Below, in pieces: positions 19,962-30,478 of a DNA stretch of 64,000 nt. The position numbers and the translations under genes were made by a program. The notes under the pieces were generated by a model. The model saw only the letters and a program-made list of their open reading frames with translations. It searched no databases and was not told the DNA's origin. Within the stretch, counting starts at the first letter, position 1; every line of letters begins with the position of its first letter. The stretch comes from Lederbergia galactosidilytica (GTDB taxonomy: Bacteria; Bacillota; Bacilli; Bacillales; Bacillaceae_C): contig NZ_JAGGKH010000005.1 of NCBI RefSeq assembly GCF_017873565.1, forward strand, positions 1-64,000. Direction: 5' to 3'.

Positions 19962-20327
19962 ATGACTAAAGAACAAATCATCGATGCTGTCAAAGAAATG
20001 ACAGTTCTTGAACTAAACGATCTTGTTAAAGCAATTGAAGAAGAATTTGGCGTAACAGCAGCTGCTCCTGTAGCTGTAGCTGGTGGCGCTGCTGGTGGCG
20101 AAGCTGCTGCAGAACAAACTGAATTTGACGTAATCCTTGCTGGTGCAGGCGGTCAAAAAATCAAAGTTATCAAAGTTGTACGTGAAGTAACAGGACTTGG
20201 TTTGAAAGAAGCGAAAGAGCTTGTTGATAATGCTCCTAAGCCAATCAAAGAAGGTGCTTCTAAAGAAGAGGCAGAAGAAATCAAAGGTAAACTTGAAGAA
20301 GTTGGAGCAGAAGTCGAAGTTAAGTAA
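19962..20327 (+). CDS. rplL: 50S ribosomal protein L7/L12
   Basis: 121 aa. N-terminal dimerization helices, an Ala/Gly-rich hinge ([12 protein letters not shown]), and a C-terminal factor-binding domain ([20 protein letters not shown]). TGGAGGAAACAAATC precedes ATG. Confidence 0.97.
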   Translation: MTKEQIIDAVKEMTVLELNDLVKAIEEEFGVTAAAPVAVAGGAAGGEAAAEQTEFDVILAGAGGQKIKVIKVVREVTGLGLKEAKELVDNAPKPIKEGASKEEAEEIKGKLEEVGAEVEVK

Positions 20328-20342
20328 GAATCTGCTAAAAAA

Positions 20343-20476
20343 GTGTTCAAAAGGTAAGAATCAAAGGCTAAGTTCACGACATCCTGTCGCAACGCCTTTG
20401 TGACCTGCGTCCTGCAGGTCTCGGTAAAAATGACACTTCGAATTTCTTCGTCCTTTTTATCCTCCCTTTTGAATAC
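20343..20476. repeat. Nested palindromic element after rplL
   Basis: Outer arms GTGTTCAAAAGG (20343-20354) / CCTTTTGAATAC (20465-20476) have one mismatch. Inside, CAAAGGC (20362-20368) / GCCTTTG (20394-20400) encloses CGACA-tcc-TGTCG (20377-20389), followed by GACCTGC-gtcct-GCAGGTC (20402-20420). The inner part resembles repeats I recall from other Bacillus genomes. It sits between the rplL stop and the true terminator. Confidence 0.65.
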
Positions 20477-20487
20477 TTACCTAAATA

Positions 20488-20518
20488 AAAAGCTCGCTCT
20501 TTAACGGCGGGCTTTTTT
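20488..20518 (+). terminator. Terminator of rplJ-rplL
   Basis: AAGCTCGC (20490-20497) pairs with GCGGGCTT (20507-20514) with one G-U pair, followed by TTTTTT. Confidence 0.8.
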
Positions 20519-20607
20519 GCCTAAGTTTTTCTTTAAGGGGATCATGTCACTGAAATAGTCTTGTACTCCTATTCATCTCTAAGGTTTAAAAAAGGAGGCT
20601 GCGATTA

Positions 20608-21204
20608 ATGGTGGATCATTATTTTTCTCGACAACCAGAAATTACGAGTAATCCAATTTATTGGGATACGACCTTGCGGAATCACTTGTTACATTTCAAA
20701 ACAGACCAGGGGGTCTTTTCGAAAAAAGAAGTTGATTTTGGATCGCGGTTTTTAATCGAGACTTTTCAAACGCCGATGGAAGGAATGGTTTTAGATATCG
20801 GTTGTGGCTATGGGCCGATTGGTCTCACCTTGGCAAAGGAATACCCTGATCGACAGATTCACATGGTAGATATTAATCAAAGGGCGCTAGAGTTGGCAAA
20901 AGAAAATGCCGAAATCAATGAAGTGCACAATGTTAATATCTATGAAAGTGATGGGCTCTCAAATGTGAAAGAAGCGAGTTTTGCTGCGATTTTAACTAAT
21001 CCGCCAATTCGTGCGGGGAAACAGATTGTGCATCGAATTCTCGAAGACAGTTTTCAACATTTAAAGGTAGACGGTGAGCTTTGGGTTGTCATTCAGAAGA
21101 AACAGGGAGCACCATCTGCAAAAGCCAAATTGGAAGAGTTATTCCACCATGTGGAAATCCAAGCGAAAAGAAAAGGGTATTATATTTTGAAAGCAAGAAA
21201 ATGA
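20608..21204 (+). CDS. ybxB: RsmC-like class I SAM methyltransferase (YbxB)
   Basis: 198 aa. SAM-binding motif LDIGCGYGPIGLTLA (about residues 63-77) and catalytic TNPPIRAG motif (131-138, the N-P-P-(Y/I) motif of N6/N2 methyltransferases). It corresponds to the second half of RsmC (16S rRNA G1207 methyltransferase). Located between rplL and rpoB as in Bacillus. Substrate is inferred from the family. AAAGGAGGCTGCG upstream. Confidence 0.88.
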   Translation: MVDHYFSRQPEITSNPIYWDTTLRNHLLHFKTDQGVFSKKEVDFGSRFLIETFQTPMEGMVLDIGCGYGPIGLTLAKEYPDRQIHMVDINQRALELAKENAEINEVHNVNIYESDGLSNVKEASFAAILTNPPIRAGKQIVHRILEDSFQHLKVDGELWVVIQKKQGAPSAKAKLEELFHHVEIQAKRKGYYILKARK

Positions 21205-21214
21205 TTGACCTCTA

Positions 21215-21241
21215 TTGACTTTTGTGGTAACGTTGTATAAT
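21215..21241 (+). promoter_or_regulatory. Probable rpoBC promoter
   Basis: TTGACT (21215-21220) and TATAAT (21236-21241) match well, but the spacer is only 15 nt, so the -35 is tentative. It would give a leader of about 370 nt before rpoB. Confidence 0.6.
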
Positions 21242-21347
21242 GCTAATATAGTGTTTTCTAATTTATTGCCTAATTACTGAATAGAAGTATGGATTTTGGC
21301 TAAGTTGGAAAAGATTATAAAATAATAGTTCGTAATATGAAAAATGT

Positions 21348-21380
21348 GGTTTTCAAAGCAAAACCCTTTTTCTTTTTGTC
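21348..21380 (+). terminator. Terminator-like hairpin in the rpoB leader
   Basis: GGTTTT (21348-21353) / AAAACC (21360-21365) followed by CTTTTTCTTTTT. Short and AT-rich but with a long T-tract; it may be an attenuator. Confidence 0.5.
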
Positions 21381-21437
21381 TAAGGATATTGCATTTTTTC
21401 TGGGAAGATAGAAAAGTTTAAATTTCGGCTAATGCTG

Positions 21438-21560
21438 GGTCTAACTCCAGCGCCTAGCCCCTGAGGTCAAATACCCTGATCCAATAAAAGTCATAACCGT
21501 ACTTTTCTTGTCTCGGAACATTTGTTTATTAGGGGTAACCAAGGAGCTTGTGCTTTTCTG
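21438..21560. repeat. Dispersed-repeat-like element in the rpoB leader
   Basis: Begins with tctaactccagcgcctag and ends with ccaaggagcttgtgctttt. Both ends look like a repeat (GTCTAGCTCCAGCGCCTAG ... GCTTGTGCTTTTC) that I recall as scattered through Bacillaceae genomes. A similar partial start (gtctagctcatgcgcct) is at about 49419 in this window. The end sequences are roughly inverted. Identification is from memory. Confidence 0.5.
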
Positions 21561-21615
21561 AATTCACATGAGAAAATGTCACTATTAAAATGCACTATTT
21601 TGAGGGGTGAATCAG

Positions 21616-24600
21616 TTGACAGGTCAACTTGTTCAGTACGGACGGCACCGCCAGCGTAGGAGCTTTGCTCGTATTAGTGAAGTATTGGAGCTGCCGAACC
21701 TTATCGAAATCCAAACTTCTTCTTATCAATGGTTTCTTGATGAGGGTTTAAAGGAAATGTTCCAAGATATTTCTCCAATTGAAGATTTTGCAGGAAATCT
21801 ATCATTGGAATTTATTGATTACAGTTTAGGTGATCCCAAGTATTCTGTTGAAGAGTCAAAAGAGCGTGATGCAACATATTCTGCTCCGCTTCGAGTGAAA
21901 TTACGCCTTGTTAATAAGGAAACAGGGGAAGTAAAAGATCAAGACGTTTTCATGGGAGATTTCCCATTGATGACAGAAATGGGCACATTTATTATTAACG
22001 GCGCCGAACGTGTCATCGTTTCACAATTAGTACGCTCACCGAGTGTTTACTATAGTGGGAAGTTTGATAAAAACGGTAAAAAAGGATTTACTGCTACTGT
22101 TATCCCAAACAGAGGAGCTTGGCTAGAATACGAAACAGATGCGAAGGACGTTGTATACGTTCGAATTGATCGCACAAGGAAATTGCCAGTAACAGTGTTA
22201 TTGCGAGCACTTGGTTTTGGCTCTGATCAAGAAATCATCGATTTAATTGGTGACAATGAATATCTTAGAAATACACTTGAAAAAGATAATACAGAAAGTA
22301 TTGAGAAAGCTCTATTAGAAATATACGAGCGTCTTCGTCCGGGGGAACCTCCAACTGTGGAGAACGCACGTAATTTACTAATATCACGTTTCTTTGATCC
22401 AAAACGCTATGACCTTGCAAATGTAGGTCGGTACAAAATAAATAAAAAGTTGCATATTAAGAACCGTTTATTCGGTCAAAGATTAGCAGAATCACTAGCT
22501 GATCCTGAAACAGGCGAAATTATTGCGGAAAAAGGTACGATCTTAGATCGACGGACTTTAGACAAAATCCTTCCAGCGCTTGAAAGTGGAGCCGGATTTA
22601 AGACATGTAGTCAGCAATCTGGTGTTTTAGATGAAGATATTGTTGTACAGTCGATCAAAATTTATGCACCTAATGAAGATGATGATAAAGTCATTAACGT
22701 AATCGGAAATGCCTATGTAGAAGAAGAGGTTAAGAACATTACACCTGCTGATATTATCTCTTCTATTAGTTATTTCTTTGACTTGTTATATGATGTGGGT
22801 AATACAGATGATATTGATCATTTAGGAAATCGTCGTCTTCGTTCAGTTGGAGAATTGTTACAAAACCAATTTAGAATTGGGCTTTCTCGAATGGAGAGAG
22901 TTGTAAAAGAGCGTATGTCCATCCAGGATGTGAATACGATCACTCCACAACAATTAATTAATATTCGTCCAGTAATTGCATCTATTAAGGAGTTCTTTGG
23001 TAGTTCTCAGCTTTCTCAATTTATGGACCAAACCAATCCACTCGCTGAATTAACGCATAAGCGCCGTTTATCAGCATTAGGACCTGGTGGTTTAACTCGT
23101 GAAAGAGCTGGAATGGAAGTGCGTGACGTTCACTATTCTCACTATGGACGTATGTGTCCAATTGAAACACCGGAAGGACCAAACATTGGATTAATTAACT
23201 CTTTATCGACATTTGCAAAAGTGAATCGATTTGGTTTTATTGAAACACCATATCGTCGGGTCGATCCTGAAACAGGATTACTCACAGATCGAATTGATTA
23301 TCTTACTGCTGATGAAGAAGATAATTATGTCGTTGCACAAGCAAATGCTCCACTTTCCGATGAAGGTGCATTTATCAATGAAGAAGTTATCGCTCGTTTC
23401 CGTGGTGAAAACACAGTAGTGAAAAGAGAACGCATTGACTATATGGATGTCTCACCAAAACAAGTAGTTTCAGCTGCTACTGCTTGTATTCCGTTCCTTG
23501 AAAATGATGACTCAAACCGTGCATTGATGGGAGCAAACATGCAGCGACAAGCTGTTCCACTTATGAAACCAGAAGCACCTTTAGTTGGAACTGGGATGGA
23601 GTATGTCTCAGCTAAAGACTCTGGTGCAGCAGTAATTTGTAAGCATAATGGAATTGTTGAACATGTTGAGGCTCGTGAAGTATGGGTTCGAAATACGCAA
23701 GAAGTGGACGGTCAAGAAATAAAAGGTGACTTGCAAAAATATCGGATGCAGAAGTTTATCCGTTCTAACCAAGGAACTTGTTATAATCAGCGTCCAATCG
23801 TAAGTGTTGGAGATCGCGTAACTAAAGGAGAAATCCTAGGTGATGGACCTTCCATGGATCTAGGTGAGTTAGCGTTAGGTAGAAACGTACTTGTTGCCTT
23901 TATGACATGGGAAGGTTACAACTATGAAGACGCGATTATTATGAGTGAACGTTTAGTAAAAGATGATGTTTACACATCTATTCACATAGAAGAGTATGAA
24001 TCAGAAGCCCGTGACACAAAGCTCGGACCAGAAGAAATGACTCGTGACATCCCAAATGTAGGGGAAGATGCCCTGCGTAATTTAGATGAACGAGGTATTA
24101 TCAGAGTTGGAGCAGAAGTAAAAGACGGTGATCTGCTTGTAGGGAAAGTAACACCTAAAGGCGTTACAGAGCTTACAGCTGAAGAAAGATTATTGCATGC
24201 TATCTTCGGTGAAAAGGCACGTGAAGTTCGAGATACTTCTCTTCGTGTTCCACATGGTGGAGAAGGGATCGTTCTAGATGTGAAGATTTTTAATCGTGAA
24301 GATGGAGATGAACTACCACCAGGTGTGAACCAACTCGTTCGTGTGTATATTGTCCAAAAACGGAAAATTTCCGAAGGTGACAAGATGGCTGGACGACATG
24401 GTAACAAAGGGGTAATCTCTCGTATTCTTCCTGAAGAAGATATGCCTTACATGCCAGATGGTACTCCTGTTGATGTCATGTTGAACCCGTTAGGTGTTCC
24501 TTCCCGTATGAACATTGGTCAAGTTCTTGAGTTGCATCTTGGAATGGCTGCAAGAGGACTTAAGCTTCATATGGCTTCACCTGTTTTTGATGGAGCGACT

Positions 24601-25170
24601 GAAGAAGATGTTTGGGAAACGATTGAAGAGGCAGGAATGGCGAGAGACGCTAAGACAGTACTTTACGATGGTCGAACAGGTGAACCATTTGATAATAGAG
24701 TATCCGTTGGTGTCATGTACATGATTAAATTAGCGCACATGGTTGATGACAAATTGCATGCACGTTCAACAGGTCCTTATTCACTTGTTACACAGCAACC
24801 GCTTGGTGGTAAAGCCCAATTCGGTGGTCAACGGTTTGGTGAGATGGAAGTGTGGGCATTAGAGGCCTATGGGGCAGCTTATACACTTCAAGAGATACTA
24901 ACTGTTAAATCCGATGATGTTGTCGGTCGTGTGAAAACTTATGAAGCCATCGTGAAAGGTGACAATGTTCCTGATCCTGGTGTGCCAGAATCCTTCAAGG
25001 TTCTTATAAAAGAGCTTCAGAGCTTAGGGATGGATGTTAAAATTCTATCTGGTGATGAAGAAGAGATCGAAATGCGAGATTTAGACGAAGAAGAAGATAC
25101 ACAACAAGCTGATACATTAAATATTGCCCCGGACACAAAAGTTGAAGAAACTGCAGCATCAAGAGAATAA
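21616..25170 (+). CDS. rpoB: DNA-directed RNA polymerase subunit beta
   Basis: 1184 aa, catalytic core of RNA polymerase. The rifampicin-binding region ([20 protein letters not shown], then [11 protein letters not shown]; nt about 22996-23087) shows the usual sensitive-type residues. Lysines of the active site are near [22 protein letters not shown] 21616 was chosen because AGGGGTGA is 7 nt upstream and Bacillus RpoB begins (TTG)[17 protein letters not shown] 21607 overlaps the ribosome binding site. The acidic C-terminal tail is typical of Bacillaceae. Confidence 0.98.
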   Translation: MTGQLVQYGRHRQRRSFARISEVLELPNLIEIQTSSYQWFLDEGLKEMFQDISPIEDFAGNLSLEFIDYSLGDPKYSVEESKERDATYSAPLRVKLRLVNKETGEVKDQDVFMGDFPLMTEMGTFIINGAERVIVSQLVRSPSVYYSGKFDKNGKKGFTATVIPNRGAWLEYETDAKDVVYVRIDRTRKLPVTVLLRALGFGSDQEIIDLIGDNEYLRNTLEKDNTESIEKALLEIYERLRPGEPPTVENARNLLISRFFDPKRYDLANVGRYKINKKLHIKNRLFGQRLAESLADPETGEIIAEKGTILDRRTLDKILPALESGAGFKTCSQQSGVLDEDIVVQSIKIYAPNEDDDKVINVIGNAYVEEEVKNITPADIISSISYFFDLLYDVGNTDDIDHLGNRRLRSVGELLQNQFRIGLSRMERVVKERMSIQDVNTITPQQLINIRPVIASIKEFFGSSQLSQFMDQTNPLAELTHKRRLSALGPGGLTRERAGMEVRDVHYSHYGRMCPIETPEGPNIGLINSLSTFAKVNRFGFIETPYRRVDPETGLLTDRIDYLTADEEDNYVVAQANAPLSDEGAFINEEVIARFRGENTVVKRERIDYMDVSPKQVVSAATACIPFLENDDSNRALMGANMQRQAVPLMKPEAPLVGTGMEYVSAKDSGAAVICKHNGIVEHVEAREVWVRNTQEVDGQEIKGDLQKYRMQKFIRSNQGTCYNQRPIVSVGDRVTKGEILGDGPSMDLGELALGRNVLVAFMTWEGYNYEDAIIMSERLVKDDVYTSIHIEEYESEARDTKLGPEEMTRDIPNVGEDALRNLDERGIIRVGAEVKDGDLLVGKVTPKGVTELTAEERLLHAIFGEKAREVRDTSLRVPHGGEGIVLDVKIFNREDGDELPPGVNQLVRVYIVQKRKISEGDKMAGRHGNKGVISRILPEEDMPYMPDGTPVDVMLNPLGVPSRMNIGQVLELHLGMAARGLKLHMASPVFDGATEEDVWETIEEAGMARDAKTVLYDGRTGEPFDNRVSVGVMYMIKLAHMVDDKLHARSTGPYSLVTQQPLGGKAQFGGQRFGEMEVWALEAYGAAYTLQEILTVKSDDVVGRVKTYEAIVKGDNVPDPGVPESFKVLIKELQSLGMDVKILSGDEEEIEMRDLDEEEDTQQADTLNIAPDTKVEETAASRE

Positions 25171-25227
25171 TTTCTTAGGTTTAGCAAAAAGGGTAAAAAC
25201 CTGTAGACGAAAAGGGAGGTAGGCCCC

Positions 25228-28200
25228 TTGCTGGATGTTAATAATTTTGAGTATATGAAAATAGGCCTTGCTTCACCGGACAAAATTCGTTCTTGGTCAT
25301 ACGGAGAAGTCAAGAAACCAGAAACGATTAATTATCGTACATTGAAGCCCGAAAAAGACGGTTTGTTTTGTGAACGAATTTTTGGACCTTCTAAAGATTG
25401 GGAATGTCATTGCGGTAAATATAAACGAGTTCGTTACAAAGGCGTAGTCTGTGATCGGTGTGGCGTCGAAGTAACACGTACGAAAGTAAGAAGAGAAAGA
25501 ATGGGGCATATTGAATTAGCGGCTCCTGTTTCTCACATTTGGTACTTTAAGGGGATACCAAGTAGGATGGGACTTGTTTTAGACATGTCCCCTCGTGCCC
25601 TTGAAGAAATTATCTACTTTGCATCTTACGTTGTAACAGACGTAGGAGATACAACACTCGATAAAAAGCAGCTTTTGTCTGAAAAGGAATATCGCTTATA
25701 TCGTGAAAAGTATGGTACGAAGTTCCAAGCTTCCATGGGAGCGGAAGCCATTAAAAAGCTTCTACAAGATATTGACTTGGAAAAAGAAGTAGACCATTTG
25801 AAAGAAGAGCTAAAAACTGCACAAGGACAACGTCGTACACGTGCTATTAAACGTCTTGAGGTTTTAGAAGCCTTCCGTCATTCTGGAAATAATCCTGATT
25901 GGATGATTTTAGATGTCCTTCCCGTTATTCCGCCAGAATTACGTCCAATGGTACAGCTAGAAGGTGGTCGCTTTGCTACTTCAGATTTAAATGATCTGTA
26001 TCGTCGTGTGATTAACCGTAATAATCGACTTAAAAGATTATTAGATCTTGGAGCTCCAAGCATTATCGTGCAAAACGAGAAACGTATGCTTCAAGAAGCC
26101 GTTGATGCTTTGATTGATAATGGAAGAAGAGGAAGACCTGTTACAGGACCTGGTAATCGACCATTAAAATCATTGTCACATATGCTAAAGGGTAAGCAAG
26201 GACGTTTCCGTCAAAACTTGCTTGGTAAGCGGGTAGACTACTCAGGCCGTTCTGTTATTATTGTTGGACCGAATTTGAAAATGTATCAATGTGGTTTACC
26301 GAAGGAAATGGCATTAGAGTTATTCAAACCATTTGTCATGAAAGAATTGGTTGAAAAAAATCTTGCTCATAATATTAAGAGTGCCAAAAGGAAGATTGAA
26401 CGTGTCCATCCGGAAGTCTGGGATGTACTAGAAGATGTCATCCGTGAACATCCTGTATTATTGAACAGAGCACCAACTCTCCATAGACTTGGGATTCAAG
26501 CATTTGAACCAACCCTTGTCGAAGGTAGAGCAATTCGTTTGCATCCATTAGTTTGTACTGCATACAATGCAGACTTTGATGGGGACCAAATGGCTGTTCA
26601 CGTTCCGTTGTCTGCAGAAGCACAAGCTGAGGCACGGATATTAATGTTAGCAGCACAAAACATTCTAAACCCTAGGGATGGTAAGCCAGTTGTTACACCT
26701 TCTCAGGATATGGTGTTAGGTAACTATTATTTAACATTAGAACGTGAAAATGCCGATGGAGAAGGAATGGTCTTTAAGGACACAAACGAGGCGTTAATTG
26801 CCTATCAAACTGGTTATGTACATTTACACTCACGTATTGCGATTCATGCAAACTCACTAGTAAATGAAACTTTTACAGATGAACAAAGGAAAAGGTTACT
26901 CGTAACTACGGTTGGTAAGATTATCTTTAATGAAATTCTTCCACCATCATTCCCGTTCATTAATGAACCAACAGATGAAAATTTAGTTGGAAATACGCCT
27001 GATCGCTACTTTATTGAAACAAACGAAAATGTAAAAGAACATATTAAGAAGCAACCACTTGTTCTTCCTTTTAAGAAAAAAATACTAGGTAATATCATTT
27101 CTGAAATATTCAAGAGATTCCAAGTGACGGAAACATCTAAAATGCTAGACCGTATGAAGAATCTTGGTTTTAAATACTCTACTAAAGCAGGTATTACAGT
27201 AGGGGTTTCAGATATCGTTGTACTTGGTGAAAAGGAAGTTATCTTGCAAGAAGCTCAAACAAAAGTAGATAACGTGATGAAACAGTTCAGACGTGGTCTG
27301 ATTACAGAAGAAGAACGTTATGATCGTGTAATCTCAATTTGGAGTGCAGCGAAGGATACGATCCAAGATAAGTTGATGAACTCCTTGGAGAGATTGAATC
27401 CTATCTTTATGATGAGTGATTCGGGTGCAAGGGGTAATGCTTCTAACTTTACACAGTTAGCTGGTATGCGTGGATTGATGGCTAACCCGGCTGGAAGAAT
27501 TATTGAGTTGCCGATTAAGTCAAGCTTCCGCGAAGGCTTAACTGTACTAGAGTACTTTATTTCCACTCACGGAGCTCGTAAAGGTCTAGCAGATACCGCC
27601 TTAAAAACAGCTGACTCTGGTTACTTGACTCGTCGTCTTGTCGATGTAGCACAGGATGTCATTATTCGCGAAGACGATTGTGGTACAGATCGTGGTCTTC
27701 ATGTAGCGGCACTAAAAGATGGCACTGAAGTCATTGAGACACTAGAGGAACGTTTGATTGGTCGATTTGCTAGAAGTAAAATTGTTCATCCGGAAACAGG
27801 TGAAATCCTTGCTCATGAAAATGAATTGATTAACGAAGACATGGCGAGGGAAATTGAAAATGCAGGCGTTGAAGAAGCTTGGATTCGTTCTGCCTTTACA
27901 TGTAATACTCGTCACGGTGTTTGTAAGAAATGTTATGGCCGCAACCTTGCTACAGGAACGATCGTGAATGTTGGGGAAGCAGTCGGTATTATAGCAGCTC
28001 AATCTATTGGTGAGCCAGGTACTCAGTTAACAATGAGAACCTTCCACACTGGTGGTGTTGCAGGTGACGATATCACCCAAGGTCTTCCACGTATTCAAGA
28101 GTTATTTGAAGCACGTAATCCTAAGGGACAATCCATCATTACTGAAATTGGTGGAGTCGTAACCTCGATCTCTGAAGGTCGTGACCGTCAGCAAGAGATT

Positions 28201-28824
28201 GTCATCCAAGGAAAGATTGAAAATCGGACATACACTGCACCTTACACATCTCGCCTTAAAGTAGCGGTAAATGATGAGGTGAAACGAGGCCAAGAACTAA
28301 CAGAGGGTTCAGTCGATCCGAAAGAACTATTACGTATTCTCGATGTAACAGCTGTTCAAGAATACTTGTTGCGTGAGGTTCAGAAGGTTTACCGCATGCA
28401 AGGGGTAGAAATCGGGGACAAACACGTAGAAGTAATGGTTCGTCAGATGCTTAGGAAGGTTAGAGTTACAGATGCTGGGGATACTGATGTATTACCAGGA
28501 ACGCTTCTTGATATCCACCAGTTTACAGAAGCAAATAAAAAGACGCTTATGGAAGGAAACCAACCTGCAATTGGGCGTCCGGTTCTACTTGGTATCACGA
28601 AGGCTTCGTTGGAGACAGACTCATTCCTATCTGCGGCATCCTTCCAAGAAACGACTCGCGTTCTTACGGATGCAGCGATTAAAGGTAAGACAGATGAACT
28701 TCTAGGGCTGAAGGAAAATGTTATTATTGGTAAATTAGTTCCTGCTGGAACAGGGATGCAACGTTATCGTAAGATCGCTGTGACAGCGAAGGCAGAAGAA
28801 GAACAACTAGAATCTGCAGAATAA
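25228..28824 (+). CDS. rpoC: DNA-directed RNA polymerase subunit beta'
   Basis: 1198 aa. N-terminal zinc ribbon ([20 protein letters not shown]), catalytic Mg-binding NADFDGDQ (nt 26566-26589), second zinc site ([13 protein letters not shown]), trigger-loop region [23 protein letters not shown] start after GGGAGGTAGGCCCC. 57 nt after rpoB, same operon. Confidence 0.98.
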   Translation: MLDVNNFEYMKIGLASPDKIRSWSYGEVKKPETINYRTLKPEKDGLFCERIFGPSKDWECHCGKYKRVRYKGVVCDRCGVEVTRTKVRRERMGHIELAAPVSHIWYFKGIPSRMGLVLDMSPRALEEIIYFASYVVTDVGDTTLDKKQLLSEKEYRLYREKYGTKFQASMGAEAIKKLLQDIDLEKEVDHLKEELKTAQGQRRTRAIKRLEVLEAFRHSGNNPDWMILDVLPVIPPELRPMVQLEGGRFATSDLNDLYRRVINRNNRLKRLLDLGAPSIIVQNEKRMLQEAVDALIDNGRRGRPVTGPGNRPLKSLSHMLKGKQGRFRQNLLGKRVDYSGRSVIIVGPNLKMYQCGLPKEMALELFKPFVMKELVEKNLAHNIKSAKRKIERVHPEVWDVLEDVIREHPVLLNRAPTLHRLGIQAFEPTLVEGRAIRLHPLVCTAYNADFDGDQMAVHVPLSAEAQAEARILMLAAQNILNPRDGKPVVTPSQDMVLGNYYLTLERENADGEGMVFKDTNEALIAYQTGYVHLHSRIAIHANSLVNETFTDEQRKRLLVTTVGKIIFNEILPPSFPFINEPTDENLVGNTPDRYFIETNENVKEHIKKQPLVLPFKKKILGNIISEIFKRFQVTETSKMLDRMKNLGFKYSTKAGITVGVSDIVVLGEKEVILQEAQTKVDNVMKQFRRGLITEEERYDRVISIWSAAKDTIQDKLMNSLERLNPIFMMSDSGARGNASNFTQLAGMRGLMANPAGRIIELPIKSSFREGLTVLEYFISTHGARKGLADTALKTADSGYLTRRLVDVAQDVIIREDDCGTDRGLHVAALKDGTEVIETLEERLIGRFARSKIVHPETGEILAHENELINEDMAREIENAGVEEAWIRSAFTCNTRHGVCKKCYGRNLATGTIVNVGEAVGIIAAQSIGEPGTQLTMRTFHTGGVAGDDITQGLPRIQELFEARNPKGQSIITEIGGVVTSISEGRDRQQEIVIQGKIENRTYTAPYTSRLKVAVNDEVKRGQELTEGSVDPKELLRILDVTAVQEYLLREVQKVYRMQGVEIGDKHVEVMVRQMLRKVRVTDAGDTDVLPGTLLDIHQFTEANKKTLMEGNQPAIGRPVLLGITKASLETDSFLSAASFQETTRVLTDAAIKGKTDELLGLKENVIIGKLVPAGTGMQRYRKIAVTAKAEEEQLESAE

Positions 28825-28840
28825 CTTTTTGAACTGGTGG

Positions 28841-28949
28841 CCCGTCGAGTTGTTAAAAGCTTAGGTATCCTATAGGGGTAATTGACTTAGGGCAAACAAT
28901 GACTAAAAGATTACTTTAGGTCTAATTTAACTCGACGGGAACACTTTTT
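28841..28949 (+). other. Long-range stem between rpoC and rplGB (structured RNA or complex terminator)
   Basis: CCCGTCGAGTT (28841-28851) pairs perfectly with AACTCGACGGG (28929-28939), and the inner ends (gttaaa / ttta) can extend it past a bulge. 77 nt lie inside, including a small TAGG-tat-CCTA hairpin. A TTTTT run follows at about 28945. It lies 17 nt after the rpoC stop. I know no named element with this shape here. Confidence 0.6.
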
Positions 28950-28970
28950 AGGATATTTTATTATTTGTAG

Positions 28971-28999
28971 TTGACAATGAAAATATCAAATGATAATAT
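28971..28999 (+). promoter_or_regulatory. Promoter of rplGB-rpsL-rpsG-fusA-tuf
   Basis: TTGACA (28971-28976) with TAATAT (28994-28999, spacer 17) or GATAAT (28992-28997, spacer 15) as -10, about 50 nt before rplGB. Confidence 0.7.
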
Positions 29000-29046
29000 A
29001 TTCAAGGTGAACTTACATTAACCTGTTACTTTGGAGGATTTGCCAA

Positions 29047-29295
29047 ATGTCTTATGAAAAAGTGTCACAGGCTGAGAATGTAATCATTGGAACAAAACAG
29101 ACAGTGAGAGCTCTTAAATCAGGGGATGTCCTTGAAGTTTTAATCGCATCAGATGCAGAGTCGCGAATTATTCATCCTATTATTCGGGCTGCAGAAGAAG
29201 CGAACGTACCGATTACTATGGTCGACTCTATGAGGGAACTTGGTAAAGTGTGCGGTATAGATGTTGGAGCAACAGCTGCTGCGATCTTAATTTAA
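29047..29295 (+). CDS. rplGB: L7Ae-family ribosomal protein (RplGB/YbxF)
   Basis: 82 aa. L7Ae/L30e fold that binds kink-turn RNA. VIIGTKQTVRALKSGDVLEV and the ARE-like AAEEANVPITMV segment are characteristic. Conserved between rpoC and rpsL in Bacillus. TTTGGAGGATTTGCCAA upstream. Confidence 0.92.
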   Translation: MSYEKVSQAENVIIGTKQTVRALKSGDVLEVLIASDAESRIIHPIIRAAEEANVPITMVDSMRELGKVCGIDVGATAAAILI

Positions 29296-29380
29296 GATGT
29301 TTTTGCAGGTACAGAACTGCAAAAACTTGTTTTTTGCTTTAAAAAGAACCACCTGGATGTGTGGGCTTAACAAACTATGA

Positions 29381-29815
<435 letters not shown>

Positions 29816-29868
29816 TATGTAAGAATGAAATAGAATTATGAACGAAGAAATCGAAAGGAGGAAATAGC

Positions 29869-30339
29869 ATGCCACGTAAAGGACCTGTAGCAAAAAGAGA
29901 TGTATTGCCTGATCCGCTTCACAACTCAAAGCTTGTAACACGTTTGGTAAACAAGCTAATGGTTGATGGTAAGAAAGGAAAAGCGCAAAGCATTCTTTAT
30001 TCTGCTTTTGACCTTATTCAAGAACGTACAGGCAAAGATCCAATGGAAGTATTTGATCAAGCCTTGAAAAATATTATGCCAGTTTTAGAAGTTAGAGCTC
30101 GCCGTGTAGGTGGTGCTAACTACCAAGTACCAGTTGAAGTTCGCCCAGAGCGCCGTTCAACTCTTGGACTACGTTGGTTAGTAAACTACGCTCGTCTTCG
30201 TGGGGAAAAAACAATGGAAGAGCGTTTAGCTAACGAAATCATGGATGCTGCCAACAATACTGGGGCTTCTGTGAAGAAACGTGAAGAAACTCATAAAATG
30301 GCAGAAGCAAACAAAGCATTTGCTCATTATCGTTGGTAA
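29869..30339 (+). CDS. rpsG: 30S ribosomal protein S7
   Basis: 156 aa. Head-domain assembly protein of the 30S subunit. [18 protein letters not shown] and [13 protein letters not shown] are typical. In E. coli S7 represses its own operon. GAAAGGAGGAAATAGC upstream. Confidence 0.97.
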   Translation: MPRKGPVAKRDVLPDPLHNSKLVTRLVNKLMVDGKKGKAQSILYSAFDLIQERTGKDPMEVFDQALKNIMPVLEVRARRVGGANYQVPVEVRPERRSTLGLRWLVNYARLRGEKTMEERLANEIMDAANNTGASVKKREETHKMAEANKAFAHYRW

Positions 30340-30368
30340 GATCAACCAATTACTAAATTTTATAGTGA

Positions 30369-30434
30369 ATGTTCAACAGACGGTAAAAAGGACTGAGGGG
30401 TTAAAAAGCCATTTTTACCGCCCTCATTGAACAT
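30369..30434 (+). promoter_or_regulatory. Nested hairpin between rpsG and fusA
   Basis: ATGTTCAA (30369-30376) / TTGAACAT (30427-30434) forms an outer stem, and GGTAAAAA (30382-30389) / TTTTTACC (30412-30419) an inner one. Alternatively TGAGGGG (30394-30400) can pair with GCCCTCA (30420-30426). No T-tract follows, so it is not a simple terminator. An S7-binding or processing site is possible. Confidence 0.6.
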
Positions 30435-30478
30435 CCTATAATAGTAAATCTAATCATCCTAGGAAGGAGAAATATGAT

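Noticed and set aside
22996..23087. Possible rifampicin-resistance changes in RpoB
   Set aside because: The region reads as the usual sensitive sequence of Bacillus; no substitution was noticed.
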